Source: Chrysomallon squamiferum
Lineage: Eukaryota > Mollusca > Gastropoda > Neomphalida > Peltospiridae
Direction of reading: 5' to 3'
Length of the DNA: 45,000 nucleotides
Assembly: GCA_012295275.1 (NCBI GenBank)
Contig: CM022675.1
Span: 9,537,693-9,582,692, forward strand
Under the pieces are notes generated by a model. That model saw only the letters and a program-made list of their open reading frames with translations, had not been told where the DNA came from and did not search any database. The position numbers and the translations under genes are program-made. Position 1 is the stretch's first letter, and the number at the start of each line of letters is the position of its first letter. Shown here in pieces: positions 1 to 12,900 of the stretch.

Positions 1-1260
1 TTTTTTTTTTTGTTCTTGCTGGGGGTTTTCAGGGTTTTTATTTTTTTTCTTCATTGCAACACTTTTCTCTATGTTTGTAACACTTTTTTCTCCATTACAT
101 TCATTTATTAACAGACATACAGTCATTTTATGACTAATATTTTCTTGTGGAATTTGATGAAAAGACAGAGAATGGCTGCAGTTATGAAATAAGTTTTCAG
201 TGCTTCACTTTTAACACATTTAAACAAGGTCTAATGAATGTTTTATTAGATTTCCACAACATTCAATCTAAACACACTTCCCAATTGTCATTTGTTACAT
301 CTGTGTAACTCCATTTTGCAAGAAAAGAACAGTCTGTTTTGAATTATTAAGTCCATTTTAGAAATCCTTCATAGCCAACAACTAGGCATCACAAAGATAT
401 AAACATACAAGTTATTATATCTGCTTAAAATTTAAAACTAAAACAATGTACAAGATTCTGCAAAAGCAGATGTCACAGCTGCATTAGTAAATAAATAAAT
501 AACATACATTTAAAGTACAGCATTATGTCTGAATGTTTCAGCAGAGAAGATACACCTGATAAACAGAACAAAATTTACCATCAGCTACATCTGTTTGTGG
601 CTGTCAAAAGAACATTTGCAGTAACAGTTTTAAAATTCATCATTCTGCGTGTTTTGTGCTAGACAATAAACTGGGTGAAAATGGCCAATTAAGCAGAGAC
701 GAAAACTACTCACCGAAATTACAATACGAGGATATTTACAGTTAAATAAATAAATAAATAAAATAACATAAGAATGAATTTTTTTGTTGTTTTTTGTTTT
801 TCCAGCAAATATTCTAAATAATAAATAAAATAAAATTAACATTTTTATATTTTAAATAAATAAATAAATAATAAAATAACAAAATAAATAAATAAATAAA
901 TAACATTATTATATACAATAAAAAAATGTATAATCTGGCATACATTGCCCTGAAATCACACTACATACTGACATGCTTCCACTTATCTATGGATTCTATT
1001 TACATTGTTTTTAATGTTAGTTTCATTAATAAAAGTACTCGTGTTTTTATTTCGGAGTAGGTTTTTGTAGAGGGTTTTATCAATATTTTTAACATGTTAT
1101 TGTGTATGTAACATAATTCAAAATACAAAATGATTAAATGAATGCAGACCACCTGTGACACAAATAGGTCTTCCATGAAAAGAAATAACATTTTGTTGCA
1201 AGAAGATAAATATCATGAATTTGAATTCTGAAACAAAGCGATCGATTTTAACTGTCTACT
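1..1260. other. SPOP intron sequence, no gene seen
   Basis: AT-rich sequence downstream of SPOP exon 1 on the minus strand. It opens with a poly-T run and holds short TAAA/AAAT repeats (about 741-765 and 853-905). The next expected SPOP exon, encoding VKxVKFSYMWTINNF-like MATH sequence, was looked for on the minus strand and not found. The ORFs here are short and low-complexity. Confidence 0.5.
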
Positions 1261-2340
1261 GTACTTCACTGACCTATATGTAACACCTACACTGCAGTTC
1301 ATTACTGACCTATATGTAACACATACTCTATTACTGAGCTTTGTGTAATATATATATTTTATTAATGACCTCTGTATAAACTAATACACGTATCTTATTA
1401 CTGTATTAATTATTGATATGTGTGTAACATCTATTATATTATTATTACTGACCTTTATGTAATTTATGCTGTGTATTCTATTACTGACCTGTAACGTGTT
1501 TTATATATTTTATTGACCTTTGTGTAATGCATATATTTTTAACTGACCTTTGCGTAAAGCATATTTTTTTAACTGACCTTTGCGTAATGTGTATGTTTTT
1601 TCTGTATTCATTACTGACCTGTGCATAATACATGAAGATGTACTGTATTATTATTGACCTGTAATACATATACTGAATGTTATTAGAGTATTAATTACTG
1701 ACCTGTAATATGTATAATTAATGTTATTAGAGTATTAATTACTGACCTGTAATACATATATTGAATGTTATTAGAGTATTACTTAATGGCCTGTAATACG
1801 TATAATTAATGTTATTAGAGTATTAATTAATGACCTGTAATACATATACTGAATGTTATTAGAGTATTAATTAATGACCTGTAATACGTATAATTAATGT
1901 TATTAGAGTATTAATTACTGACATGTAATATATATATATATATTGAACATTATTAGAGTATTAATTAATGACCTGTAATTCATATACTGAATGTTGTTAT
2001 TAGAGTATTAATTACTGACCTATGTATACATATATTTGAATGTTATGAATTACTGGCCTGTAATACGTATACGATATATACTGAATGATATTAATTACTG
2101 ACCTGTAATACATTTAGTGTATGTTATTAGAGTATTAATTACTGACCTATGTATACATATATTTGAATGTTATGAATTACTGGCCTGTAATACGTATACT
2201 GAATGATATTAATTACTGACGTGTATACATATATTTGAATGTTTAATTACTGACCTGTAATACATCTACTGTATGTTATTAGAGTATAAATTACTGACTT
2301 ATGTATACATATATTTGAATGTTACTAATTACTGACCTGT
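1261..2340 (-). repeat. Minisatellite array carrying the SPOP exon 1 donor motif (~26 units)
   Basis: Roughly 26 degenerate units of about 32-45 bp, each centred on TTACTGACCTGTAATA (plus strand). On the minus strand this reads TATTACAG|GTCAGTAA, the same core as the genuine SPOP exon 1 donor at 2337/2336. About ten units keep ACAG|GTCA exactly; others vary (TGACCTTTG, TGACCTATG, TGGCCTGTA, TGACATGTA). Units near 1650-2300 also share TTATTAGAGTATTAATTA or TATACATATATTTGAATG between cores. The array abuts the exon. Confidence 0.85.
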
Positions 2341-2511
2341 GTATAACACCAGTTCTCAGCCACCGGACAAGACACCTCTGGCGGTGGAGGTGTAGGAACC
2401 CGACACACCGCCATCCGTGAATTGTCGGGGGAGGAAGAGGCACCCCGATCCAGATGGTCAGTCAGCTTGAATGTTGTTGTTGGATCAACGAGAAAAAAAT
2501 CGAGAAAACAT
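2337..2511 (-). CDS. SPOP: SPOP first coding exon (partial gene; rest lies before window start)
   Basis: Minus-strand exon bounded by an acceptor (TTCTTACAG, exon from 2511) and a donor (ACACAG|GTCAGT, exon end 2337). The ATG is at 2414, and the 26 codons to the donor read MAVCRVPTPPPPEVSCPV-AENWCYTQ, ending in phase 0. This matches the conserved N-terminus of SPOP (human MSRVPSPPPP...ESWCYTQ, recalled), just before the MATH domain. SPOP is a nuclear MATH-BTB substrate adaptor for CUL3 ubiquitin ligase. The MATH, BTB and BACK exons are absent from 1-2336, so they must lie further downstream on the minus strand, outside the window. Positions 2415-2511 are 5' UTR. The exon is a small GC-rich island in very AT-rich DNA and is too short to show as a long ORF. 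SPOPL-like paralogs are the only realistic alternative. Confidence 0.85.
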
Positions 2512-3653
2512 CTGTAAGAAAATAATAAAAATAAGGTAAACGTTATACTGATTTTAAAATTACAGCAGTGGTTCCAAGAAAAAATAACTACGAAGTGAAA
2601 AAAATTAAATACTTTTTGAAATACAAGTTATCATTGTCGTGGATTACATTTCCGTTATGGATTTGTGAATAAGAAAAATGAAGATGTTATCCTCACATCA
2701 TTCTTCATCAACTACTCTTGACCATATATATCTACATATACATATATAAGTTTAACAGTTATTCCTAGGTGTTTAAAATGGTTTATTAATACTCCATATT
2801 AAACAGGTGCAAATCAGATTTTTAACACATCAGCTACGATGACAAAAGGTTTTTCAGAAGTTATTGTTATTTAAACTTAAAAGAAATAAAACTAGGATAA
2901 ACTGTAATTAATTTTAAATTATTAAAAGAATTTAGAGTTTAAGAAAAAAAATAATATCATGTTTTTGCCAGTGGTATTATATAATACCTTTGTAGTACAA
3001 TCAAAACAACTTATTCTGGGAATTTAATTCTAAAATAAATATATATATACATATATAAATAAAAAAATGTATAAGAACTGTACTCCCTTTATGATTGATC
3101 TTTATTAAACAGTAGTATAGTGAAACAAATCGTACTTTTTGATATTTTTAAACATATATATTTAAATGATCAACATAACGTAGGACATACAGGTATTTAA
3201 TAATTTTCTCTGGTTATTAACAGTGACTTTTCATAACAGTGAACTGCTTTTTACTATTTTAGGATAGAGTAACCGTTTTCAGATGCCTTATTCATTTACC
3301 AGTTTTATTAAAGAAATCAGTTTAGATAAAAATCAAGGTCTGTGGAACTGTTAGTCAGCTGACTGTCAAAATAACAGAACTGAACGAGAATCTATAAATA
3401 GGTTAAAAACAGGAAGAAAAATATTACATCATTGTTATATGTGAACACTGATTAAGGATAAAACATAATTCTAAAATATTTCCTGACATGTTACAGTTAC
3501 AGGTTCCTTTAAAAGAATTTAGTCTGTGTAAGGAAATCATAGTTTAAAGTCGTCTGTATGATGGGTCAGTCGAATCCGACCTGAGTGCACTGCCAGTGGT
3601 GGCCCAACCCTGACAAAAGAAGCTTTTACCATAATTCCATTGTAAAGTCTCAC
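2512..3653 (-). other. SPOP 5' UTR intron (inferred), no gene seen
   Basis: AT-rich, low-complexity sequence between the inferred 5' noncoding exon and the coding exon. No exon-like open stretch, RNA gene or repeat family was recognised. A GC-richer patch at 3555-3615 contains TCGAATCC, which faintly recalls a tRNA B-box, but no A-box is in place. Confidence 0.35.
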
Positions 3654-3960
3654 CTGAGTAAGACACACACTTGAACAAAGTATCAAGTAGTCATTGAAAA
3701 TGTATCTTTACACATCAAATAGGTATAAAAGAAAATTATCTGATGACAAAATTAGCGTATTTTCACGAATTTCCCAGAAATTCTGTCTTGGACACAGATT
3801 TTACACATGCGCAGACAACTCGTGTCCTAGATGTGAAATCGAGGCTCTGAACCTTGCATGTCGACTGGTCTCCAGTGATTTTTGTAATCAACTGTAAGGC
3901 GGAAAGCAAACCGGTAAACAGTTTGTGACCTATTAACCTCATAAGTTATAAATGGCATTG
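3654..3960 (-). promoter_or_regulatory. SPOP: Candidate SPOP 5' noncoding exon and promoter
   Basis: On the minus strand a strong donor (CTCAG|GTGAGAC, exon end 3654) faces the acceptor of the SPOP coding exon at 2512, giving a ~1.14 kb 5' UTR intron. The sequence upstream, to about 3960, is less AT-rich and contains CpGs and an NRF1-like ATGCGCA (about 3809). The 5' end of the exon and the transcription start cannot be fixed. A 67-codon plus-strand ORF over this stretch (3694-3897) has no recognisable domain and is probably chance. This assignment is inference from splice signal, position and base composition. Confidence 0.4.
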
Positions 3961-4162
3961 CTTGTGCGCAAAAATCGGGGAGGTTGAATCAATATTGTGA
4001 TAACGCAGTTTTAGAAACTTCAGGCTGAAAGAAACAACTTTTAGATATAATAATAATAATAATAAAATAATAATAACGTTTAGAAAATGTTTTAAGTGTA
4101 TCTATTTTTATTTATTTATTTATTTTTTAACAAATATATATGTATAGAAACATCGAATTGGG

Positions 4163-4206
<44 letters not shown>

Positions 4207-4327
4207 CACTTTTCAACACTAAAATGAATAGTTGATTTGGATTCTCTGTACCTCATTCGTGTAAATGTACTTTTTGGCCTCAAAACCTAAATCGTTCCAT
4301 AATTGATTCATCTAAGGGTCTAGACTG

Positions 4328-4366
<39 letters not shown>

Positions 4367-4718
4367 AGAAACTTAATTTTAAATATTCCTTGCCGCTAAT
4401 AAGCAGTCTATATACTGGTCTGTCCATTTAGTGCCGTCACTACTAATTGACGAGGGTAACCGATGGAATGGCAGATTTATTCCCCTTGTTTGTATATACA
4501 ACTAATTTATTAAATATTCATACAAAATAATTATAAACTAAAGGCCATTAACAGTTCTTCAGTTTTTCGCTGGTAAACATCAAGTTTTATCAACTTTTCT
4601 ATCCACAGAATTACTCCAAATTTATAACCAATTCCCAAAGTATTCCTATAATTATTTTCAATCAATTTTCTACGCAAATCTTTTTTCTTATTAGCTATTA
4701 AAAAAAACCCTGCCACAT

Positions 4719-4769
<51 letters not shown>

Positions 4770-6822
4770 GACATTTGTTCTGTTCTGGACCACTAAATGT
4801 ACAACTGTTGAAAACAGTCGTAAACTAACATGTGTGATCAAAATTACGTAATTTTGCCGAATATACGACTCAGCCTTTGATGTAACATTTAAGTGAGGTG
4901 ATAAAATAAATGATAGAATTTCAAGTTCCCCTTGAGTGTACAGGTGAAATTTTCTTCCAGTCATCACCTGATTTATACAGACTTCAGTCAGAACTCCAAC
5001 AATTCGGTCATGTATCAGACGTCCTGTCAATATGTCATTGCCTTTTTGCGACATAAAGGTCAAACGTCATTCTCCCCCCCCCACAAGATGTTTGGCAAAA
5101 AAGCCCGATTTAATTGTCTCGCTAAGCTTAAAAAATAATGGAAATATTTTTGATAAACAGTATTTTTATTTACCAGTTACATATATTTACAAGTTAGTAA
5201 CACATTTATTCACATTTTTATGACATCTGTTTGGTGTTAGCGATACCTACCGCCTTTCTTCCATCTCTTAATTTGGTTACGTGACTACCATGTTGTCAAC
5301 GGATTGTTGATTGAAATTATTATTTTTTTTTTTTTTAAAAGAAGAAAAAAGAAGATCTAAACAAACGTTTATAAAAAGTATTTCGTTGTTGAACGTTACT
5401 ATTAACAGAAATGACGCAGTTGATAATAAAATATACTATTGTAATCGAAGCACAAACGAAAACTGGCAGAAATTTAAAAAAAAAAAAAAAAAAAAAGAAA
5501 GAAGGGCCGATTTAAAAATGTATCTTCCTTTCAAATCAGTTGTTACACAAATTAAATTATAATTTATAGACATTTTACTTTTATAATAAATCCGCCAAAA
5601 AACCCAAAGAAAATAGGTAAAAATCATGAAGTTACTAATTGCTGACATAATCCACAAATATCAATTTTATTTTAATGTGCTGGAACAACCATCAGATTTT
5701 TTTTTTTTTTTTTTTTTTCTTTTCCGCCTTCTTCAGTTATCAGTTTGGTTAGGCATTTCATTTAATGCACACTGTTTTTGCCCGTTTTGACTTACAGCGA
5801 TACGGACTACAGAGCATTCTCAAAAGTTTAAAATAGTAAGTTAACTTTATAAATGCTATAAATCAAAAGTATACATTTTAGTTTCATAATGGAATATATA
5901 ATTCTTACATGTTGAAGAATCCTACGTTAATTGAATGAAAGTAAATGCAGAGCAAAATTTAGTTTTATAAATGGCATACATGCATCAATAATCTTATGGA
6001 TATTGGTATTAATTTTAATAGTTTATAATGTATACTTGAGAGCATCCTTTCCATATTATAGGGAATCTGATAAATACTATATGTTTAGCTGCTTATTTTT
6101 TTGAATGTTTTCTGTGAATACATTCAAGGCCATTATGAAAAGGTTCATTTTCAGCAGACACGATAACAAAAATTTGAAACAATCACACAAAAAATGTTTG
6201 AACTTTTCATTTTAACCATTAATTTAATGCCTTACAACTAACATACTTCTAATGTTAAAAATAAGATATGAAACTACCTTAATCCTTTTAAAAAAAATAT
6301 TTTGTAAAATTTTATAATCCAATAAACAAAAAAGTACCTTGCCAAAATGTTATTTTTAAAAATTTGCAAGATAGGATAAACTCACAATTATGAATATGAT
6401 AAAATAATTACAATTTAACAATTGAAATTAAATTAAATTAAATTATAGTAAAAATTAATCTCAATAAATATCAAAGATGTCATCTATTATCCCCCCTCTT
6501 TAATCTACAATTTTATTTCTTCAAGTTGAATAACAATTTTTAAATTATCTCTACCCAATCCAAATCCAGAATCTACAGGCAGAAATAATTGCATGAAATT
6601 TATTTTGAATATTGCACAAACATCTTATCACATTATTTATTATAAATGAAACTAGAACACAGAGTATTTTCTGGAAAGACATTTACTTTACATAAAAAAA
6701 CGGAAAAAAAAAAAAAAAAAATAAAAAAAAAAAAAAAAAATTGTATTTACAGAACACAAATGCACCCAGCATTTTACACTGATCACAATTTTGATACTAT
6801 AATGGCCTAGATGACTCCTTGG
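3961..6822. other. Intergenic region and cyclin T 3' UTR with simple repeats
   Basis: No coding exon was recognised. It contains AAT/TAA microsatellites (about 4048-4078, 4163-4204, 4720-4768), poly-T tracts (about 4330-4362, 5698-5720) and poly-A tracts (about 5477-5494, 6703-6740). The right end is the 3' UTR of the minus-strand cyclin T gene. A minus-strand AATAAA lies at 6636-6641 and is a candidate polyadenylation signal. ORFs of 61-121 codons here are tyrosine- or lysine-rich translations of the repeats. Confidence 0.6.
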
Positions 6823-9818
6823 TCAATAACTCTGGTGAGGTGGTGGTGGTGGTGGTGGAGGGGGATTTTCAGGAGGTGGTGGTGGTGGTGGCGGTGCATG
6901 CGGTAGAGGTGGTCCACTGTGATATAATGCATGAGGCATGTACTCAGAAGTGTAAGCCCCATGTATGGGATTTGCTGGAAGAGGGGGCTGAGAAGGTGCA
7001 AGCGGTGGTTGGTGATTGAAATGCTGCTGTTGCTGCTGCTGTGCAATCTGCAGCTTTGACTGGTTGATCAGCTGCTGCAGCTGATTGTTAAGCTGGCCCA
7101 GATTTTCTTTTGTTGGGGTTAATGGCACCTGTGGGGAATGGAAACCACCTCCGTTCGCTTTGACACCACCAGAGTCATCATATGAATCTCCATGGGCAAC
7201 ACCCGCGGGATTGTGAATGCCGTTGCCCTCACCAAACATGCCGATAGAGTTTGTAGCACCAGAAACATCCACACTGTAACTACCACCTGCCAGAGGTGAG
7301 AACACTGTCTGTGACTTTTCGGCCGCATGTTTACTTCGAGACTTTCCACTTGAATGTTTCACATTGGACAAATTAAGACGATCAGAATTAGTCCCCGTTT
7401 GGTCGACCACCAAATGTCTGGATTCGCGACTTTCACTACTGCGTCTGTGTTTGGATTTTTTCTCAGAATGTTTCGAGTCGCCCTGCAACATCCGCTCTGT
7501 AAGCTTCAGTTTCAGAGAGGGCTTTGGCTCCTCACTCAGGTTCTTGTCCCGAGATTTGGAATGGTGATGATCCCGTTTATGTTCCTTTGAATGATGGGTT
7601 TTTATTTTTATCTTGAGGGGAGAGCCCGACGGCTGCACTGTGTGTGTGCCCTGCTCTCCCCTTTTTATATGCAATTTTAGTGGATTGACCATCTCGGTGG
7701 TCTCCACTTTCACATGATCACTAGAAGAATTTCTTTTAGTCTTATTCACCAGGCTAACAGTTTCGGCTTTGTAATGTAAACTCGTGTCACTCTTTTCTCT
7801 TTTCACAATGTCATGCTTTCTAACGTCGGGCGGCGAGGTTTTCAACGGTTTCACGCTCTGCTCGCTCCTGCTGTGCTTTTCGTGCTGGTACTGCTCTTTT
7901 CTGTGACTTTCGGTCTGTTTGGCAGACTGTTCGGACGGTCGCAGTTCATTTTCTGTCAGTCTGTCCACAGGATGCAGCGCAGCGTTCTCCCTCTCTTTCT
8001 TCTCCTTGTACTCGCGATACTGCTTATAGTCCTTCAGCGAAATCTTTTCGCCCATGTCTCGCTTTTTCATCTGGCCAGCAGATGGCACTTCAGCAGACGA
8101 CGTCAGTACTGCAGTCGTGGATGATGCCGGCGGTACCACCACGAATACTGAATTTACTTCCTGAGTTTTCGCTGCCGGGATGGCATTTTCTCGACTCCTG
8201 CCCGTCGGGGTGGGAACTTTAATGGAATGTGGCAACACCTTCGAAGTCCCAGCGTGACCGACAGAGCCAGCAGCAGGCTCTGCTGGTTTTGACTTTGAAA
8301 CAGGAGGATTGTGAGATGCTGCAGGCTCTGGTCGCTTGTGCTTGAGGATCTGTTCAGATTTTTTCTCAGCAGTTCGACTTGCGGGCAATACAGGTTCACT
8401 GAGAGTATCAGCTCTGTGTCTTTTCTCAGGAGGAGGGCCTAAAGACTCCTCTGATCTGTGGCCACTCTAAAAATGATAATATATACATACAATATTATGA
8501 GACACAAAAAAATATATTATAAATAAACAAAATATCTGTATTTTAAGAATAAAAAATATTTATATACATATTTTTTTTTTCCAGATACAATGCTTAAAGA
8601 ACATTTTAAAAATAAAAAAACCTCCCCCTGCAATTTCACTTTTTACAATTTATTATTTTATTTAAAGTAAAATAATGTCAGAAAACCTATGGCAATTATA
8701 TATGCACCACACATATTCTAACCACTGTTCACCATTTACTTAACAAAATGAATACAGTATTTCTATTTTTAAAATCATTAGATGAAGAACATTTTAGGTT
8801 TCTTCAAACATTATTTGTAAACCCTGTTTGTTTAATGTCAATATTTTGAAGGATTACCTTCCATTTTAAAATTTTCTGTTTCAGACGACTTGGACATCGT
8901 TCCAGAATATCAAGAAACTCCTGGGTAAGATCTGAAATTACAAATGAAAATTATATTCAGGATAAGTGAAAAATTAAACTGTCAGGGAAATATGTTGCTT
9001 TGAAGTTACAATGACACATACTACAGAATCAAAAATACCAGTTATAAAAAAGGGAACACTGGATATGCATTTTCCAACAATAATTAACCGTAAATTCAAC
9101 ATGAATTACAGCTCAATTGATAAGTTTGGGAATTAACCCAGCAGATGCATCAAGACAGACTCAATAGTCTGAATTTCCTTTTGTATCTATTAGATATATT
9201 TACAAGCAATACCCAATTTGTTTACTAGATCACGGACAAGCAGATAAAATTATAGTTATAAAATAACAAAAATATTAATTAAGCAATGGTGCAAAATGAA
9301 AGATAAATGAGATGCACAGGGGTCAGTTTCTAAAAATTACTATGTTATAACAAGTGAAAAAGAAAATAAATATAGTTAAGAAGACAAAAGTACTAAAAGA
9401 TAATGATATTAAAAATTTCTGTTACTTACTTTCCAAGAGTTCTAGGGTAATACTCTCATCAACATACCAGAACCAGTCCTTCCCTTCATGCGAGGACTGA
9501 ATCTGAAACGAGTTTTCATTGAAATCACAATAATGACATAGTAAAAGAAACTGGTCAATTTATGTTATGTGAAATTCTTAACTTACATATTAAATGACTG
9601 AAATGTTTAATTAAATATTATAACCAAACTTATTGCCAAAAAGGGACTAATTTTAGTTTTTAGGAGCAGAAAAAAAGAATAAAATAAACACTGATTTACC
9701 TCATACTGACAATTATGTAAATAAGGTATAAATACAGTTTGAGAAATTTCATTCAGATATAAAGATAGATTAGATATTCAACTAAAATGTTTTTAAATTC
9801 TATAGATGCATATTATTA

Positions 9819-9857
<39 letters not shown>

Positions 9858-9884
9858 GTAATAGTAATAGTAATAGTAATAGTA

Positions 9885-9921
<37 letters not shown>

Positions 9922-12900
9922 CAAAAATAAAATCAGTTTACCTCATACTCAGACCATTTGCTTGCCAGATAAATACACACACAGGCAACAACAGACGGCT
10001 TGTACTGTAGACACATTGTCGTCAGGTGTAAGCTGCAAATGATAACATTACATCTTTAAATTTGGTGCATTAAAAAACTGAAGACAGTGATTGGAAAACT
10101 AGAAGCATGAGACACAGACAAGTTCAGAAGATATGGTATGAAGAAGGCGAAGAGCTGATCCAGAATCGATGTATATAAGTTCAAAGCTGAAATACGAGTT
10201 TGTATATATAATAAACACCAATATCAAAATTTACAAGATCTTTGTTAAGCAATTTGCAATCAATTATTTTTAAAAATAATAGCAGTACAATATAAATAAT
10301 ATTAACAATAGTAGTATTGATATCAATAATAAAAGACTTTATATTAAATTCAAATTATTCCATTGTAACAAAGCAAAAATTGTAGAAGCCAGAATATTTA
10401 CCATATAAAATACACTATACAATGTATCTTTCTAAGTTTTGTATCATCAGCTAATATAACCACTGCTTACAAATGTTAAGTAATTTTCGAGCAGAACACA
10501 GCAGTGAGGACATGCGTCCAGCAATTAGTTTGATTCTAAACCAAATTAACAAAACTAAAATTGATACAATCCTGTCAGTTTAATATCTGTTCTGCACTTC
10601 AATGAAATTAATATTTTTTTTTTATTTTTACTTTCTCAACTTAGCTTCCATACTTTAATGTTTTTATTGAAAAAATACATTTAACCTCCCTATTTTGGAG
10701 TTGACGAATGTTGACATATTTTTAAGTAAATACATTTCTTGCTTTTTTGATAAAAACTCAACATACACAATTTTACTAATATACGACGACTTATGAAATG
10801 ATGGGCGTGAGTCAGTTAATTGCTTTTGGTTTATCATTTATTACTTTTGAAAAAATTCTAATCATTAAAATAAATTATCAACCCCACTGCTTTCTTTCAA
10901 TAATAATCAAGATTATTTTAAAAAATATATACATTTACAACATTCCATTCACCTTCTACAATATTAAATCTGAATTTGTTCAGTTACATATACTTATTAC
11001 CAAAAACAAAACCTATAGCACTATTGTTTAAATTTTATAATAAAATATTCACAGCTTTAAATAAAGCATCCAGTGATATACACACACATATATATATATT
11101 TATATAAATGTTTCTGTGAATCTATTTAAGAATGCATCTTATGTGACAACAAAAATACTGTGAACCAGTTTAATGTAACCAGTATTATCGAATCTACAAC
11201 TTGCATGATTCATGGCAAGTGTCTAGTCCAGGAGAGAAAAATCAGTGATGATTTAGTTTTTAATGTGAAAAATCCCCAGCAGTAAATTTAAAGAAAAAAA
11301 AAGAAATAAAAGAAGCAATTTCCATCAGTCATTATTAAAGGAAAAAAGCAGTTTTTTTAGTATGTACACCATTCTTGAAATCCAACAGAATTCCCATTTC
11401 TGAGCTTGGAGTGTGAATAATTATTTTCTTGAAATTATAAAAAAAAAAAAAAAAAAAAAAGAAAAATAAATATGCATTATATTACAAGCAACTCTGTATT
11501 TTTAGAATAAGCACTCCACTTTTTAGATAATCTTGCATAATATTATCAATATAAAAATGTGTAAATTAATTTTATTTAAAATTATAATAGAACTGAACAT
11601 GGGATCACAGGTAGCATTGTTTTCTTATGAAATAACAAACATAAATGAATAAAATAAACGTACATGTATTAACATACTCTCCTGGACAAAGCACTGACCT
11701 TAACCAGGGCTGGACTAACCCAGTAACAACCAGTTTATTTTGTTATTTCTTATTTTAGCAATTTCTCCTTCTGTGAATTTTGCTACACATGTTTAAACAT
11801 TCATTAAAAACAAATTCTGATTCCATCAGAAATTTATGTCTCTGGGGCTCGTTAAATAATTCTGGTAATGATTGGTCCAGCCCTGAAAACAAAATGGTCA
11901 TAGTAATAGCAATGTTATCTGCATTTGTTAGGGTCTTAATAGGGAAGTGTAATGAAACGGGTGAGCACCTGTTCGTTGCGAGAAAGTACGATGTCTGTGC
12001 GAGATCTTTGTGAGCTGCAGACCAGGTGCCAAAGACGTCAATGAAAACCAGCAACACCCGACATCAGCACAAGGTCAAGGTCACAGCGCATATTGGAAAG
12101 AAGACACTAGCATTAGCTCACAGTCAAATCAATAATAATTGTTTATCTAATGACTCACTTTGCAAGAGCTACATTACCTATTCATTAAACACTGTTCAGT
12201 TACTTTTTTTTTTCTCACAGAAACAAATGAAATTACAAATACTGTGATCCCACTTGAACAAGTAATTTTAAACATGACAAAGTTGCAAGGTTGTGTACAC
12301 TGGTTATACTGGAATACTGGTTTGTTTTAAACAGCTCTTTTGCTTTAAAAAACCAACTTAGAGAACAAGAATTAAGGAACTCTTTTTATACTTATTTTGT
12401 GTACTGTTTTCACAAAACTTTCTAAGAGACCAAACAGCCTTGCAATTTTATCACAACAAATTTCATAAGCATAAGAATCTCAAAAACATAATATTTATGC
12501 AAGAAAACAGCGACAACACAAATTTTATCTTTAGTTGATTCAACCATTATCAGACTGTAGCTGTTGTTTTATGTCTGAAATGAAAAACAAATGATCAGAC
12601 TTCTCAGTATTTCTTCAAAAAAATAATAAAAAATACAAAACAAAGAAAATTTACTAAAAAGTGTCTGTTGAAATTCATTTCACTTAACTTTACCAGATGA
12701 TGAATTTTCGTCAACTTATTACAGAAGTTCACATTTACCATTACAAAATCATGTCGACTGTTTCAAAGATGTACAGAAACAATTCCACATAAAACCACCA
12801 CACCTACTTGAAGCGGGAATAATGTGTTTGCATTTGGGGAATTTGTGTTTTATTTTTAAATTTATTTTCCAAAAGATTAAAAATTGTTAGCTTAAGGTTC

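Noticed and set aside
3555-3615. Possible tRNA or SINE from a B-box-like TCGAATCC
   Set aside because: No A-box or acceptor-stem pairing at the right distance.
3694-3897. 67-codon plus-strand ORF with several cysteines
   Set aside because: No recognisable domain or splice context; it overlaps the likely SPOP promoter and 5' noncoding exon on the other strand.
4698-5063. 121-codon minus-strand ORF with a tyrosine run
   Set aside because: The run is translated from an (AAT)n microsatellite and the rest has no family resemblance.
11755-12057. 100-codon minus-strand ORF as a single gene
   Set aside because: Only its middle ([13 protein letters not shown]) is coding; it is CCNT exon 11969-12014 read through into introns.
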